Origin: an uncultured Clostridia bacterium
GTDB taxonomy: Bacteria > Bacillota > Clostridia > TANB77 > CAG-508
Assembly: GCA_948805675.1 (NCBI GenBank)
Contig: CAQIBN010000004.1
Location: 1-64,000, forward strand
Length of the DNA stretch: 64,000 bases
Direction: 5' to 3'
In this document: in pieces, positions 49,852 to 58,482 of the stretch
Position numbering within the stretch: position 1 is the stretch's first letter
Layout: each line of letters opens with the position of its first letter
Made by a program: the position numbers and the translations under genes
The notes under the pieces: generated by a model
What the model was told of the DNA's origin: nothing
Seen by the model: the letters and a program-made list of their open reading frames with translations, nothing else
The model's database searches: none

Positions 49852-50472
49852 ATCTAAACAAGCATTAAAAGATATAAAAATAGAATTACCAGATGTCCCT
49901 AGTATTAAAGATTTTGAAAAACTTACTGTAAAAAGAGATGAAAGAATATAAAAAGAAATAATAGAGCAAATAGTACAGAATTAAATGAACTTATCTTAAG
50001 GGGAAGAAATCAAGGTTGGGATGAATTAGTAACAGATAATTTATATAAAGATTTTACATTTGAGAAATTAAAGGAGTATTTTGAAGATATAAAAGATTAT
50101 AAAATAGAAAAAGAAGATTTAGAGTCATTTGGTTTATTGAATGGCGAAAAATTAACTTATACTGCTCTATTATATTCTGACCAAAATTCAGTAGTTGGTT
50201 CATTTATATCTTGCACTTGTTAGGAGGGATTAGATAAATTATCAGCTAAAGATGATATTTAATTTTATGGAAGTATTTTAGACCAAATTGATAATGCAAT
50301 GGAATTTATAAAGAAACATATGTCAAATGGTTGGGTTAAAGAAGGTGGAAAATTAGCAAGAAGAACAATCCTGGAATATGATTTTATGGAAAGACGTGGA
50401 AGTGGTATTAAAAAGATTTTTCTAGCATACGAAAATGATGAGAAAAAGCCTAAATTTGAAATTATGAAGTGA
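49852..50472 (+). pseudogene. decayed AlbA_2/divergent AAA-type ATP-binding protein gene
   Basis: Translating 49961-50472 gives fragments of a putative DNA-binding/ATP-binding protein: ELILRGRNQGWDELVTDNLY, YTALLYSDQNSVVGSFI, WVKEGGKLARRTILEYDFME and RRGSGIKKIF, with two in-frame stops (50222, 50260). The preceding segment (49852-49950) also reads as broken coding. None of the breaks is a CGG, so this is ordinary decay. Confidence 0.65.
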
Positions 50473-50519
50473 ACCCCAATTATTAAACTTAATTTTGTCT
50501 AATAATTGGGGTTTACTTC
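50466..50519. terminator. 20-bp hairpin after the AlbA_2 remnant
   Basis: A 20-bp stem with one G-T pair (50466-50485 with 50500-50519) begins at the stop of the remnant. It may be a former terminator or an element junction. Confidence 0.55.
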
Positions 50520-51018
50520 ATTCTACTAACACACATTTAGGATTATGCACACCACATAGCAACAACCTAGAAAAAGTAACAGACTTTGTAATTGAGCAAA
50601 TTAAGAAAAGATGTAGAGAGTTTTTAAATGAGGAGTAATACACTAAAATAGCAAATACATCAAAAGACAAGATAATCAAAGATAAGTTTAATGTCAGAAA
50701 TGAAATTCTTATTTTAGAAAAGAAAGTTAAAGATATAAACAAGACAATAGATAAGTTATATGAAGATAAATACAATGGACTATTTGAAGATGAAGATTTT
50801 ACAAGACTTAATTTAAAGTAGATAGAAAACAGAAAACAAGCAGAAGAAAGAATAAAGCAGTTACAAGAACTAGAAGAAAAAGAAGATAATTCAATAGACA
50901 TTAATAAACTTGTTAATGATTTTGTTAATATGAAAGAAATAACAAGAATGATGCTTGTATCTTTAGTAGATAAAATAGAAATATCAGAAAGTAAAGAAAT
51001 AACTATATATTATAACAA
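50520..51018 (+). pseudogene. C-terminal remnant of a large serine recombinase
   Basis: The translation has the zinc-ribbon tail THLGLCTPHSNNLEKVTDF, coiled-coil segments (ILILEKKVKDINKTIDKLYE) and SIDINKLVNDFVNMKEITRM, typical of recombinase C-termini, interrupted by two in-frame stops (50636, 50818). The catalytic part is absent. Positions 50821-51015 are nearly identical to 60024-60218. Confidence 0.7.
50821..51015. repeat. 195-bp direct repeat, copy 1 (copy 2 at 60024-60218)
   Basis: The two segments differ at only about a dozen positions by eye and both are serine recombinase C-terminal coding remains in the same orientation. They mark two decayed elements of the same type about 9.2 kb apart. 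Confidence 0.8.
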
Positions 51019-51154
51019 ATTATGCTGGTTATGAAAGAATTGTAAAAGGTAAAGTATATAACTATTTTAAGAAATTAGATATTTCATTAAAAGATTTAAA
51101 ACCTTTTCATATCCAAGACTTTTACACAGAATTATATATGTTATTGGTTAATTA
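51019..51154 (+). pseudogene. remnant of a tyrosine recombinase core-binding domain
   Basis: The frame reads YAGYERIVKGKVYNYFKKLD, then ISLKDLKPFHIQDFYTELYM and a stop. This is the SAM-like core-binding domain of phage integrases. It is joined directly to the serine recombinase remnant, so two different integration modules have been fused by deletion. Positions 51155-51410 hold no gene. Confidence 0.65.
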
Positions 51155-51410
51155 ATTTTGCTAAGTAAATATTTGTATGTAAGTATAATGAAGTAAGTAA
51201 AATCATTTTCTTGTAGGTTTAAATATAAAATAACAAAATTTTAAGTTTTAGTTTGTAATTAAAAAGATATCTATTTTAGCTAGAACAAACTAAATGAATA
51301 GATAATAGGTTTTAATCATATATATAATATATAAGACTATTCAAAAACCTTACTTATGATATATAAAACCAATATTTTGTAACTATAAAATAGCAAAAAG
51401 GATTTGATTT

Positions 51411-52086
51411 ATGAAAATGAGAAAATGTTTAATAAGTATAACAATAATTTTAGTATTTATAGTAACAATACAAATAATATATAATAATGTTATTGCAAAA
51501 AATAAAGATACATATAAAATTTTGGTAGATGTAGAATCATCTAGGTTATATTTATTTAAAAATGATATTTTAGAAAAAGAATATAAATGTGCAGGAGGTA
51601 AGCCAAGCACCCCATCTCCAATAGGAACATGGACAATAATTTCAAAAGGAAAATGGGGAGAAGGATTTGGCGGAAGATGGATGCGGGTTTGATTGCCCTT
51701 GGGGACAATTTGGAATTCATGGAACTACTGAAATTTATTCAGTTGGGTGGAGTAGTTCTCATGGGTGTATAAGAATGAATAATGATGAAGTGGCAGAACT
51801 GTATAAAATTATACCAATTGGAACAAAGGTTACTATTGTAGATGGAATATATGGAGCTTTTGGAAAAGGTTTTCGAAATTTAAAGTCTGGTATGTATGGT
51901 TCTGATGTTATGGAGATTCAAAAAAAGTTAAAAGAGCTTGGATTTTTTAATGGAACTCCAAATGGTAAGTTTGGTTTAGAAACAGAGGAGGCTGTTAAGA
52001 AATATTGCAGAGAAAATAATTTGTATGTAAGAAAGACGATTGATATTGAGTTACAAAAACATATGGGGTTTGAGTTGATAGATTGA
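51411..52086 (+). CDS. L,D-transpeptidase with a peptidoglycan-binding domain, full length only with a +1 shift at CGG
   Basis: An N-terminal signal-anchor (about residues 7-25) precedes a YkuD domain. The zero frame reaches GGRWM, then CGG at 51684-51686 (codon 92) and a stop one codon later. Skipping C gives WM-G-FDCPWGQFGIHGTTE, then SSHGCIRMNNDEV with the catalytic Cys, and a PG_binding_1 repeat (GMYGSDVMEIQKKLKELGFF) to 52086, 224 residues. It forms 3-3 cross-links or modifies the wall outside the membrane. Confidence 0.93.
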
Positions 52087-52165
52087 AATATCAAAATTTT
52101 ATTGTAGTATTTTTGTGTAGTATATGTTATACTAATACTATATAGAGAATATAGGAGGTATTTAT

Positions 52166-52474
52166 ATGACTACAAAAGTGTATTCGATTAGTGATATAAA
52201 AAAAATGTTAAGCGAAATCCTAAATAATACTGATGTACAAAAAGCAGTATTATTTGGTTCATATGCTAAAAGTACTTCGACTGAAACTAGTGATATTGAT
52301 ATTTTAATTGATAGTAATGGAAAGATTAAGGGGTTAAAATTCTTTGCAATTATTGATATGATTAGAGAAAAGTTTAATAAAGATGTTGATGTAATAGAAA
52401 AATCTGAAATAGATAGGAATTCAAAAATAGAAAGAGAAATTGAAGAAACAGGGGTTGTTGTATATGAGAAATAA
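52166..52474 (+). CDS. mntA: MntA-type nucleotidyltransferase antitoxin
   Basis: This 102-residue protein has LFGSYAKSTSTETSDIDILI (about residues 31-50), the GSxxx...SDID nucleotidyltransferase motif. It overlaps the HEPN gene by 11 bases. In HepT/MntA modules the MNT protein blocks the HEPN RNase by AMPylation. AGGAGG lies upstream. It contains no CGG. Confidence 0.9.
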   Translation: MTTKVYSISDIKKMLSEILNNTDVQKAVLFGSYAKSTSTETSDIDILIDSNGKIKGLKFFAIIDMIREKFNKDVDVIEKSEIDRNSKIEREIEETGVVVYEK

Positions 52475-52794
52475 AGACCCAATAATACTTAAAAAGATAT
52501 TAAAATATATAGAAGAATTAAAAGAGTTTATTGCTGGTTATTCTTATGAAGAATTTAAAAATGATAAGAAAACTATAAACGCATGTGTATTTAATTTAAG
52601 TCAAATTGGAGAATTAACAGGTAAAGTTAGTGATGAATTAATAAAACAAAATCCTCGGAATTGAATGGAGAGGTCTAAAATCCTTAAGAAATAGAATTGT
52701 ACATGATTATGAAGGTGTAAATTTAAGTATGATTTGGGGTTTTTTAATAGATGAATTAGAAGAGTTAGAACAACAAATAAATTATATATTATAG
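52464..52794 (+). CDS. hepT: HepT-type HEPN RNase toxin (DUF86), full length only with a +1 shift at CGG
   Basis: The zero frame gives MRNKDPIILKKILKYIEELK and FNLSQIGELTGKVSDEL, then CGG at 52656-52658 (codon 65) and a stop one codon later. Skipping C gives QNP-G-IEWRGLKSLRNRIVHDY, which carries the RNxxxH(D)Y active site, and ends at 52794, 109 residues, the family length. The active site lies entirely after the shift, so toxin activity depends on CGG recoding. Confidence 0.9.
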
Positions 52795-52854
52795 ATATGT
52801 AAGGATATACAAAATAAAAATATTTAGTGTAAAATTAGAAAGAGAGTAGAAAAA

Positions 52855-54169
52855 GTGAGTTGTAATAAAGTAGTAGAAGCAAAAAAAGTAGCATTTTGTA
52901 CTTTGGGATGTAAAGTTAATCAGTATGAAACAAATGGTATGATGCAAAAATTTATGGAGGCTGGATACAAAATAGTAGAATTTCATGATTTTGCGGATAT
53001 TTATATTGTTAATACTTGTACAGTAACTAATATGGCAGATAAAAAGTCAAGGCAAATGCTTAGAAGAGTAAAAGAAATAAATAAAAAGTCAATACTTATT
53101 GCGGTTCGGATGTTATGCACAAGTTGCAAAAAATGAATTAGAGAAAATAGATGAAATAGATTTAGTTTTAGGTAATAATGAAAAAACTAATATATTAGAA
53201 TGTATAGAAGAATATATGCAAAATAATATAAAAGAGAAAGTTAAAGATGTAATGTATCAGTCAGAGTTTTTGGACTTTGGTAGTGTTACATATACAGAAA
53301 AAACAAGAGCTGTAATAAAAGTTCAAGATGGTTGTGATAGGTTCTGCTCATATTGTATTATTCCATATGCAAGAGGAAGAGTTAGAAGTAGAAATCCTAA
53401 AAGCATTTTAAAAGAAATAGAAGAAATAAGTAGTAAAGGAATAAAAGAAGTTGTTATTACTGGAATACATGTTGCATCTTATGGAAGAGATTTTAAAAAT
53501 TCATATAGACTAATAGATTTATTAGAAGATATAAACAAAATAGAAGGAATTAAAAGAATTAGACTTGGTTCTTTAGAGCCAACTTTAATTACACAGGAGT
53601 TTGTATCAAGATTAACAAAATTAGAAAAAGTGTGTGACCATTTTCATTTATCACTTCAAAGTGGATGTGATGAAACTTTAAAGAGAATGAATAGAAAATA
53701 TACAACTAATGAATTTAAAGATTGTACAGATTTATTAAAAAAAGCTTATCCTGATGTATCACTTACAACTGATATTATTGTTGGATTTCCAGGAGAAACA
53801 AATGAGGAATTTGAAAAAACATATAACTTTCTAAAAGATATTAATTTTTATAAAATGCATGTTTTTAAATATTCACCAAGAAAAGGAACAAAAGCATCTA
53901 CTATGCAAAATCAGATTAATGGAAATATTAAAGAGCAAAGAAGTAAAAGACTAATTGAATTATCTGACAATAATGAAAAAATACATAATAATAAATATAT
54001 TGGAAAAGAAGTAGAAGTTCTTTTTGAAGAAAAAGATGGAGAATATATTAAAGGTCATACAACAAATTATATAGTGGTTAAAACAAAAAATATAGATAAG
54101 ATATTAGAAAATAGCATAGAAAAAATAAAAATAAGTAGTCTTGATAATTTGGAATTAATAGGTAATTAA
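52855..54169 (+). CDS. mtaB: tRNA t6A37 methylthiotransferase MtaB, full length only with a +1 shift at CGG
   Basis: The N-terminal domain has FCTLGCKVNQYET and VNTCTVTNMADKKS, then CGG at 53107-53109 (codon 85). Skipping C gives IAV-G-CYAQVAKNELEKI, which supplies the third cysteine of the first cluster site. The frame continues through the radical SAM motif CDRFCSYCIIPYARG, LSLQSGCDETL and a TRAM-like end, 437 residues. It makes ms2t6A in tRNAs reading ANN codons. The start is GTG with AGAGAG upstream. Confidence 0.94.
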
Positions 54170-54194
54170 AAAGAATTTATTAGAATAAAGAAAT

Positions 54195-54224
54195 AGCCAC
54201 CTTGTTATTTTATGGTGGCTTTAG
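54195..54224 (+). terminator. terminator after mtaB
   Basis: AGCCACC (54195-54201) pairs with GGTGGCT (54214-54220) with weak T content after it. A second small stem, GGCAATT/AATTGCC, lies about 30 bases further on. No T-box features are seen in this alaS leader. Confidence 0.6.
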
Positions 54225-54458
54225 ATATAGGCAATTTAACAATAAAAATTGCCATCAGGTGTTTTTTCAAGCATGTCTTCCAGAATTTGCTCTTCTATAT
54301 TATTTGTTTATTATGATATATAAGAACTGTAAGCTAAACTATAGGAAATATGCAATAATTAGTAATTCTATAGATATTTGTTTAGTATTATGTATTGTAT
54401 TTTTTTATGAATTGTAATATAATTTTGTATAAATTTTATAAGAAAAAGAGGAGAGTAT

Positions 54459-56234
54459 ATGAAGAGTATAAATTTAAAAGAAACATACTTAAAATTTTTT
54501 GAGGAAAAAGGACATAAAATTATTCCAAGTGCACCAGTTATTCCAGAAAATGACCCTACATGTTTATTTAATACAGCAGGAATGCAACCATTAGTTCCAT
54601 ATTTAAAAGGTGAGAGTCATCCAGAAGGAACTAGATTAACAGATGTACAGAAATGTTTTCGTACAAATGACTTAGATGAGATAGGAGATAAAACTCATCA
54701 TACATTTTTTGAAATGCTTGGAAATTGGTCTTTGGGAGATTATTTTAAACAAGAAGCAATTACTTGGAGTTTTGAATTATTAACAAAATATTTAGAAATT
54801 CCAGTAGAAAGATTAGCTGTTACTGTATTTAAAGGAAATGATATGGTAGGAGCAGATGATGAATCAGCTGAAATTTGGAAAAGTGTAGGAATTAAACCAG
54901 AAAGAATTAAGTATTTAGGTGAAGATGATAACTGGTGGCCTAATATGGAACTTATAGGACCATGTGGACCAGATACAGAAATTTTTTATTGGCGTAGTGA
55001 AGAAAAAGTGCCAGAAGTATTTGACCCAGAAAATGAAAATTGGGTAGAAATATGGAATAATGTTTTTATGCAATATAATCATGAACAAAAAGGAAAATTT
55101 ACGCCACTTAAAAATAAGAATGTTGATACAGGTTTAGGTGTAGAAAGAGTAACAGCAGTATTAGAAGGTGTTACAGATAATTATAAATCATCAATTTGGA
55201 AAGATGTAATAAAAAAGATAGAAGATATTTCAAATCATTCTTATGATGATGAGAAATATACAAAAAGTATGAGAATTATAGCAGACCACATAAGAGCAAT
55301 TGTTATTATTAGTGGAGATGATGCAGGAATTAAGCCTTCAAATACTGACCAAGGATATATTTTAAGAAGATTAATTCGTAGAATGATTCGTTATGCAAAA
55401 AAATTAGAGATAGATATTAATTCAAATTGGGAAGGTGAACTTGCAGAATTAATTATTAGTCAATATTCAGAATATTATAAAGAACTTGAAAGAAATAGAG
55501 AAACAATTTTAGAAGTTTTAAGAAATGAAAAAGTTAAATTTAATAAAACTTTGGAAAAAGGATTAAGAGAATTTGAAAAGGCAGTTTCTCATTTAAATGA
55601 AAATAGAATTAATAAAGATATAGCTTTTAAATTATATGATACATATGGATTTCCAATTGAATTAACAGTTGAACTAGCTAAAGAATCTGAATTAGAAGTA
55701 GATATAGAAGGTTTTTATGAGAAATTTAAAGTTCATCAAGAAAAGTCAAGGGCAGGTTCTAACCAGAAGTTTAAAGGAGGACTTGCTTCAACAGGAGATA
55801 TGGAAATTAAATATCATACAGCTACACATCTTTTAAATTCAGCACTTAAGAAAGTTTTGGGAAATCATGTGCATCAAAAAGGAAGTAATATTACAACAGA
55901 AAGAATGAGATTTGATTTTTCTCATAATGAAAAAATGACACCTGAACAAAAACAAGAAGTAGAAGATTTAGTAAATGAATATATTAAGATGTCAATACCA
56001 GTAGAAAAATTAGAAATGAATAAAGAAGAAGCTATAAAAATGGGTGCAGAAGCAATGTTTATGGATAAGTATGGAGAAATTGTAACTGTATACAAAATAG
56101 GAGATGTATCTATAGAACTTTGTGGAGGTCCTCATGTAGTAAATACTTCTGAACTTGGAAGATTCAAAATAAAAAAAGAAGAATCTAGTTCCGCAGGAGT
56201 AAGAAGAATAAAAGCTGTTTTGATAGATGAATAA
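54459..56234 (+). CDS. alaS: alanyl-tRNA synthetase, short form without the C-terminal domain
   Basis: This 591-residue protein begins with the AlaRS catalytic core (FNTAGMQPLVPYLKG, EMLGNWSLGDYFK, GPCGPDTEIFYW) and retains the editing domain with HTATH and CGGPH zinc ligands, then ends SAGVRRIKAVLIDE at a normal TAA. Most bacterial AlaRS are about 870 residues and carry an oligomerisation/C-Ala domain that is missing here. No break or CGG is near the end and no continuation is found downstream, so the short form appears natural. AAGAGGAG lies upstream. Confidence 0.93.
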   Translation: MKSINLKETYLKFFEEKGHKIIPSAPVIPENDPTCLFNTAGMQPLVPYLKGESHPEGTRLTDVQKCFRTNDLDEIGDKTHHTFFEMLGNWSLGDYFKQEAITWSFELLTKYLEIPVERLAVTVFKGNDMVGADDESAEIWKSVGIKPERIKYLGEDDNWWPNMELIGPCGPDTEIFYWRSEEKVPEVFDPENENWVEIWNNVFMQYNHEQKGKFTPLKNKNVDTGLGVERVTAVLEGVTDNYKSSIWKDVIKKIEDISNHSYDDEKYTKSMRIIADHIRAIVIISGDDAGIKPSNTDQGYILRRLIRRMIRYAKKLEIDINSNWEGELAELIISQYSEYYKELERNRETILEVLRNEKVKFNKTLEKGLREFEKAVSHLNENRINKDIAFKLYDTYGFPIELTVELAKESELEVDIEGFYEKFKVHQEKSRAGSNQKFKGGLASTGDMEIKYHTATHLLNSALKKVLGNHVHQKGSNITTERMRFDFSHNEKMTPEQKQEVEDLVNEYIKMSIPVEKLEMNKEEAIKMGAEAMFMDKYGEIVTVYKIGDVSIELCGGPHVVNTSELGRFKIKKEESSSAGVRRIKAVLIDE

Positions 56235-56351
56235 TTATGGAAAAATTGGATAAATTAAGAATGATAGATTAGAAATCACAAATAAATAATAATAAAATTA
56301 AGTAAATAAGTTTAATAAATATAATAAATTATAAAGTTGGAGGAGAACAAT

Positions 56352-56699
56352 ATGGAAGATTGTATTTTTTGCAAAATAATAAAAGGGGAGATTCCGTCAG
56401 ATAAAGTTTATGAAGATGATGAAATATTAGCTTTTAAAGATATAAATCCAGCAACTCCAATTCATATATTAGTTATTCCTAAAAAACACATTAATAATCT
56501 TTTAGAAATAAAATCAGATGACGAAATATTAATTTCAAAGATATATAAAGTAATAAATAAAATAGTAAAAGATATGAATATAGATAAAGATGGATTTAGA
56601 GTAATAGTTAATTGTGGAAGAGATGCAGGACAAGAAGTAATGCATTTACATTTTCATTTGCTTGCAGGTAAAAAAATGGGAGACAAAATTGTAGGATAG
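56352..56699 (+). CDS. HIT-family nucleotide hydrolase
   Basis: This 115-residue protein has the start CIFCKIIKGEIPSDKVYEDD and the histidine triad MHLHFHLLAG near the C-terminus, as in HinT-type purine nucleoside phosphoramidases. The ATG at 56352 has GGAGGAG upstream. No CGG. Confidence 0.94.
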   Translation: MEDCIFCKIIKGEIPSDKVYEDDEILAFKDINPATPIHILVIPKKHINNLLEIKSDDEILISKIYKVINKIVKDMNIDKDGFRVIVNCGRDAGQEVMHLHFHLLAGKKMGDKIVG

Positions 56700-56869
56700 T
56701 ATATTAAAATTAATAGTAATATATATTTTATTAATGCTATTATTTTAAATCTAATTTAAAAAAGAATATTTAGATACAAATTAAACATTCATATAAAGTG
56801 CAAAAAGTATAGAATCTTGGATTTAATTATGTTATAATAATAATGTAGTTATATTTAGGAGGGATTAAA

Positions 56870-57553
56870 GTGATGACTGGAAGAAAATTTAATACTTTTT
56901 TAAATATAGTATTAGTAATAGTAATATTGCTTATTTTAGCCTCTGTAAGTTTTATAGGTTATGATTATTTTTATAAGAAACACAAAAATATATCAGATGC
57001 TACAAGAGAAATAGAAAGGTTTGATAAATTTATAGAAGAAAATAATGAGTTAGTAGTAGAGGTTGATAATGGTTCTATAGAACAATCTAATAATATAGCA
57101 AATACAAATAATAAAACGAAGTTATATAATTCTAATGTGAATTATGGTTTAACATATAAAGGATATGGTGTTTTAGGAAAAATAGAACTTCCTAAGGTTG
57201 GGCTTCAATATCCAGTACTTGAAACTATGACTAATGCTAAATGTATAGATGTTTCTGTAGCTATGCAATATGGTGTAGGTTTAAATAATATCGGGAATAC
57301 TGTTATTATAGGTCATAATTACAGAAATGGAACTTTTTTTGGAAGCAATAAGAAATTAGCTGAGGGAGATAAAATATATATTACAGATTTGTCTGGAAAT
57401 AAAGTAGAATATATAATATATAGTAAATATATAACTCCGCAAGAAGATTATTCATATGCACAAAGAGATACAGGAGGTAAGAGAGAGGTTACATTAGTAA
57501 CTTGCCATTCAGATAATAAATATAGATTAATTTTATGTGCAAGGGAGAAATAA
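56870..57553 (+). CDS. sortase
   Basis: This 227-residue protein has an N-terminal membrane anchor (about residues 9-30) and a sortase domain: GYGVLGKIELPKVGLQYPV, the catalytic His in VIIGHNYRNGTFFG, the catalytic Cys in TLVTCHSDNKYR and a downstream Arg. It cleaves sorting signals and attaches proteins to peptidoglycan or to each other. No substrate gene is adjacent. The GTG at 56870 or ATG at 56873 follows AGGAGGG. The one CGG triplet is out of frame (ATC-GGG). Confidence 0.9.
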   Translation: MMTGRKFNTFLNIVLVIVILLILASVSFIGYDYFYKKHKNISDATREIERFDKFIEENNELVVEVDNGSIEQSNNIANTNNKTKLYNSNVNYGLTYKGYGVLGKIELPKVGLQYPVLETMTNAKCIDVSVAMQYGVGLNNIGNTVIIGHNYRNGTFFGSNKKLAEGDKIYITDLSGNKVEYIIYSKYITPQEDYSYAQRDTGGKREVTLVTCHSDNKYRLILCAREK

Positions 57554-57740
57554 ATATAGTATTTGGTAAAATAGAAATTTACTATAAAAATTTAATATAT
57601 CATTATTTTTAGTAAAAAAATTGAAAAGGTTCTTTACTTTAATTTATCTTTAGAAGAACATCATAAGTTGAGGTAAACAAGTGATAATTTCTGTTACTAA
57701 TCAATTTTAAAAAATAAATAAAATTTTAATGATAAAATTG

Positions 57741-57769
57741 TTGACAAAAATATTAAAATGGGTTAAAAT
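57741..57769 (+). promoter_or_regulatory. promoter of the tRNA pair
   Basis: TTGACA (57741-57746), a 17-base spacer, then TAAAAT (57764-57769), 34 bases before tRNA-His. The 57554-57740 stretch before it holds no gene. Confidence 0.75.
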
Positions 57770-57802
57770 TATAAATGCATTTGTTAAAGGGTGCAGAGTG
57801 AT

Positions 57803-57880
57803 GGTGGATGTAGCTCAGTTGGTTAGAGCGCTAGTTTGTGGCACTAGAGGCCGTGGGTTCGAGTCCCATCTTCCACCCCA
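57803..57880 (+). tRNA. tRNA-His (GTG)
   Basis: The cloverleaf has D-arm TAGCTCAGTTGGTTAGAGC, an anticodon loop with GTG (57838-57840), T-loop GTTCGAG and an encoded CCA. The extra 5' G (57803) facing C73 fits tRNA-His. Confidence 0.95.
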
Positions 57881-57892
57881 TTTTAAATACAT

Positions 57893-57967
57893 TGGGCTGT
57901 AGCCAAGCGGTAAGGCACCAGACTTTGACTCTGGCATGCGCTAGTTCGAATCTAGCCAGCCCAACCA
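57893..57967 (+). tRNA. tRNA-Gln (TTG)
   Basis: The cloverleaf has acceptor TGGGCTG/CAGCCCA, anticodon TTG in the loop CTTTGAC, T-loop GTTCGAA and an encoded CCA. It is 12 bases after tRNA-His and co-transcribed with it. Neither tRNA has an unusual anticodon loop, so neither explains CGG recoding. Confidence 0.95.
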
Positions 57968-57973
57968 AAAAAT

Positions 57974-58016
57974 AAATCGTAGAAACGTTGAAATATCAAC
58001 ATTCTACGATTTTTAT
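57974..58016 (+). terminator. terminator after the tRNA pair
   Basis: An 11-bp stem (57974-57984 with 58002-58012) encloses a smaller GTTGA/TCAAC stem and is followed by TTTTA. Confidence 0.85.
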
Positions 58017-58034
58017 AATGCAATTTTAATGCAA

Positions 58035-58137
58035 CTAGACTTTTATTCCGATATTTTTAAGATAGAAATTTAACTTATCATCTTCTTGTCCTTCAAATCT
58101 TGCTAATACAGAAGCATAGGTATTTAATGTAGTTTTG
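58035..58137 (-). pseudogene. C-terminal remnant of a tyrosine integrase next to tRNA-Gln
   Basis: The minus strand reads KTTLNTYASVLARFEGQEDD to a TAG at 58037-58035. TTLNTYAxV is the region around and after the catalytic tyrosine in phage integrases. It faces the tRNA-Gln gene, a common attachment site, so a former prophage or island probably occupied this position. Confidence 0.6.
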
Positions 58138-58200
58138 TATAGGTTATATCAAGTTTCAAAATAAATGTAATAAATGATGAAACAAGGGAGGAGAACTGGA

Positions 58201-58314
58201 ATGAGAGATATAAGAGGGATTACATTAATACCATTAATCATAACGATTTTATTCTCTTATGACGAAAAATTAAAATGTAGTAATAGCAAAGGTTTCCTCC
58301 TAGCAACAATTTAG
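58201..58314 (+). CDS. 37-residue peptide with a prepilin-like start
   Basis: GGAGGAG precedes ATG and the peptide starts MRDIRGITLIPLIITILFSY, close to the Gly-Ile-Thr-Leu-Ile signature of prepilin-type N-termini. It ends after 37 codons, so it is probably a truncated remnant rather than a functional pilin. Confidence 0.3.
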   Translation: MRDIRGITLIPLIITILFSYDEKLKCSNSKGFLLATI

Positions 58315-58338
58315 AAATAATAAAATTTTCACATATTT

Positions 58339-58384
58339 AAAAGATGATTTGTAAAAAATATAATTACAAGTTCATCTTTTTTTA
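58339..58384 (+). terminator. terminator-like hairpin
   Basis: AAAAGATGA (58339-58347) pairs with TCATCTTTT (58372-58380), followed by T. Confidence 0.6.
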
Positions 58385-58482
58385 AATTTGTAATGAAAAA
58401 TTTTGAAATAAGTGATATAATGCCAATTAATAAAGGATAATTAAATTTTGCAGACAGTATTTGCAAAATTAGAAAGAAGGTA

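Noticed and set aside
11057..53109. The 19 frame breaks as random sequencing or assembly indels
   Set aside because: All are the same base (C), all in codon phase 0, all before GGN glycine, on both strands. AT-rich homopolymers, the usual error sites, show no breaks in these genes. A systematic technical cause is still possible and is named in the main finding.
11057..53109. CGG as a reassigned sense codon without frame change (for example Trp or Gln, known in other lineages)
   Set aside because: Homology after each CGG continues in the +1 frame, not the zero frame, so a change of amino acid alone cannot explain the data.
11057..53109. Classical slippery-sequence frameshifting
   Set aside because: The bases before CGG have no heptamer or run in common and no stop codon is placed next to it, as in prfB; only CGG is shared.
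54202..54417. 71-codon frame between mtaB and alaS as a gene
   Set aside because: It starts inside the terminator hairpin, has no ribosome binding site and a random hydrophobic composition.
54170..54458. T-box riboswitch before alaS
   Set aside because: Two small stems are present, but no T-box consensus or antiterminator arrangement is visible.
57803..57967. One of the two tRNAs as the decoder of CGG
   Set aside because: They have standard loops with anticodons GTG and TTG, which do not read CGG or CGGN.
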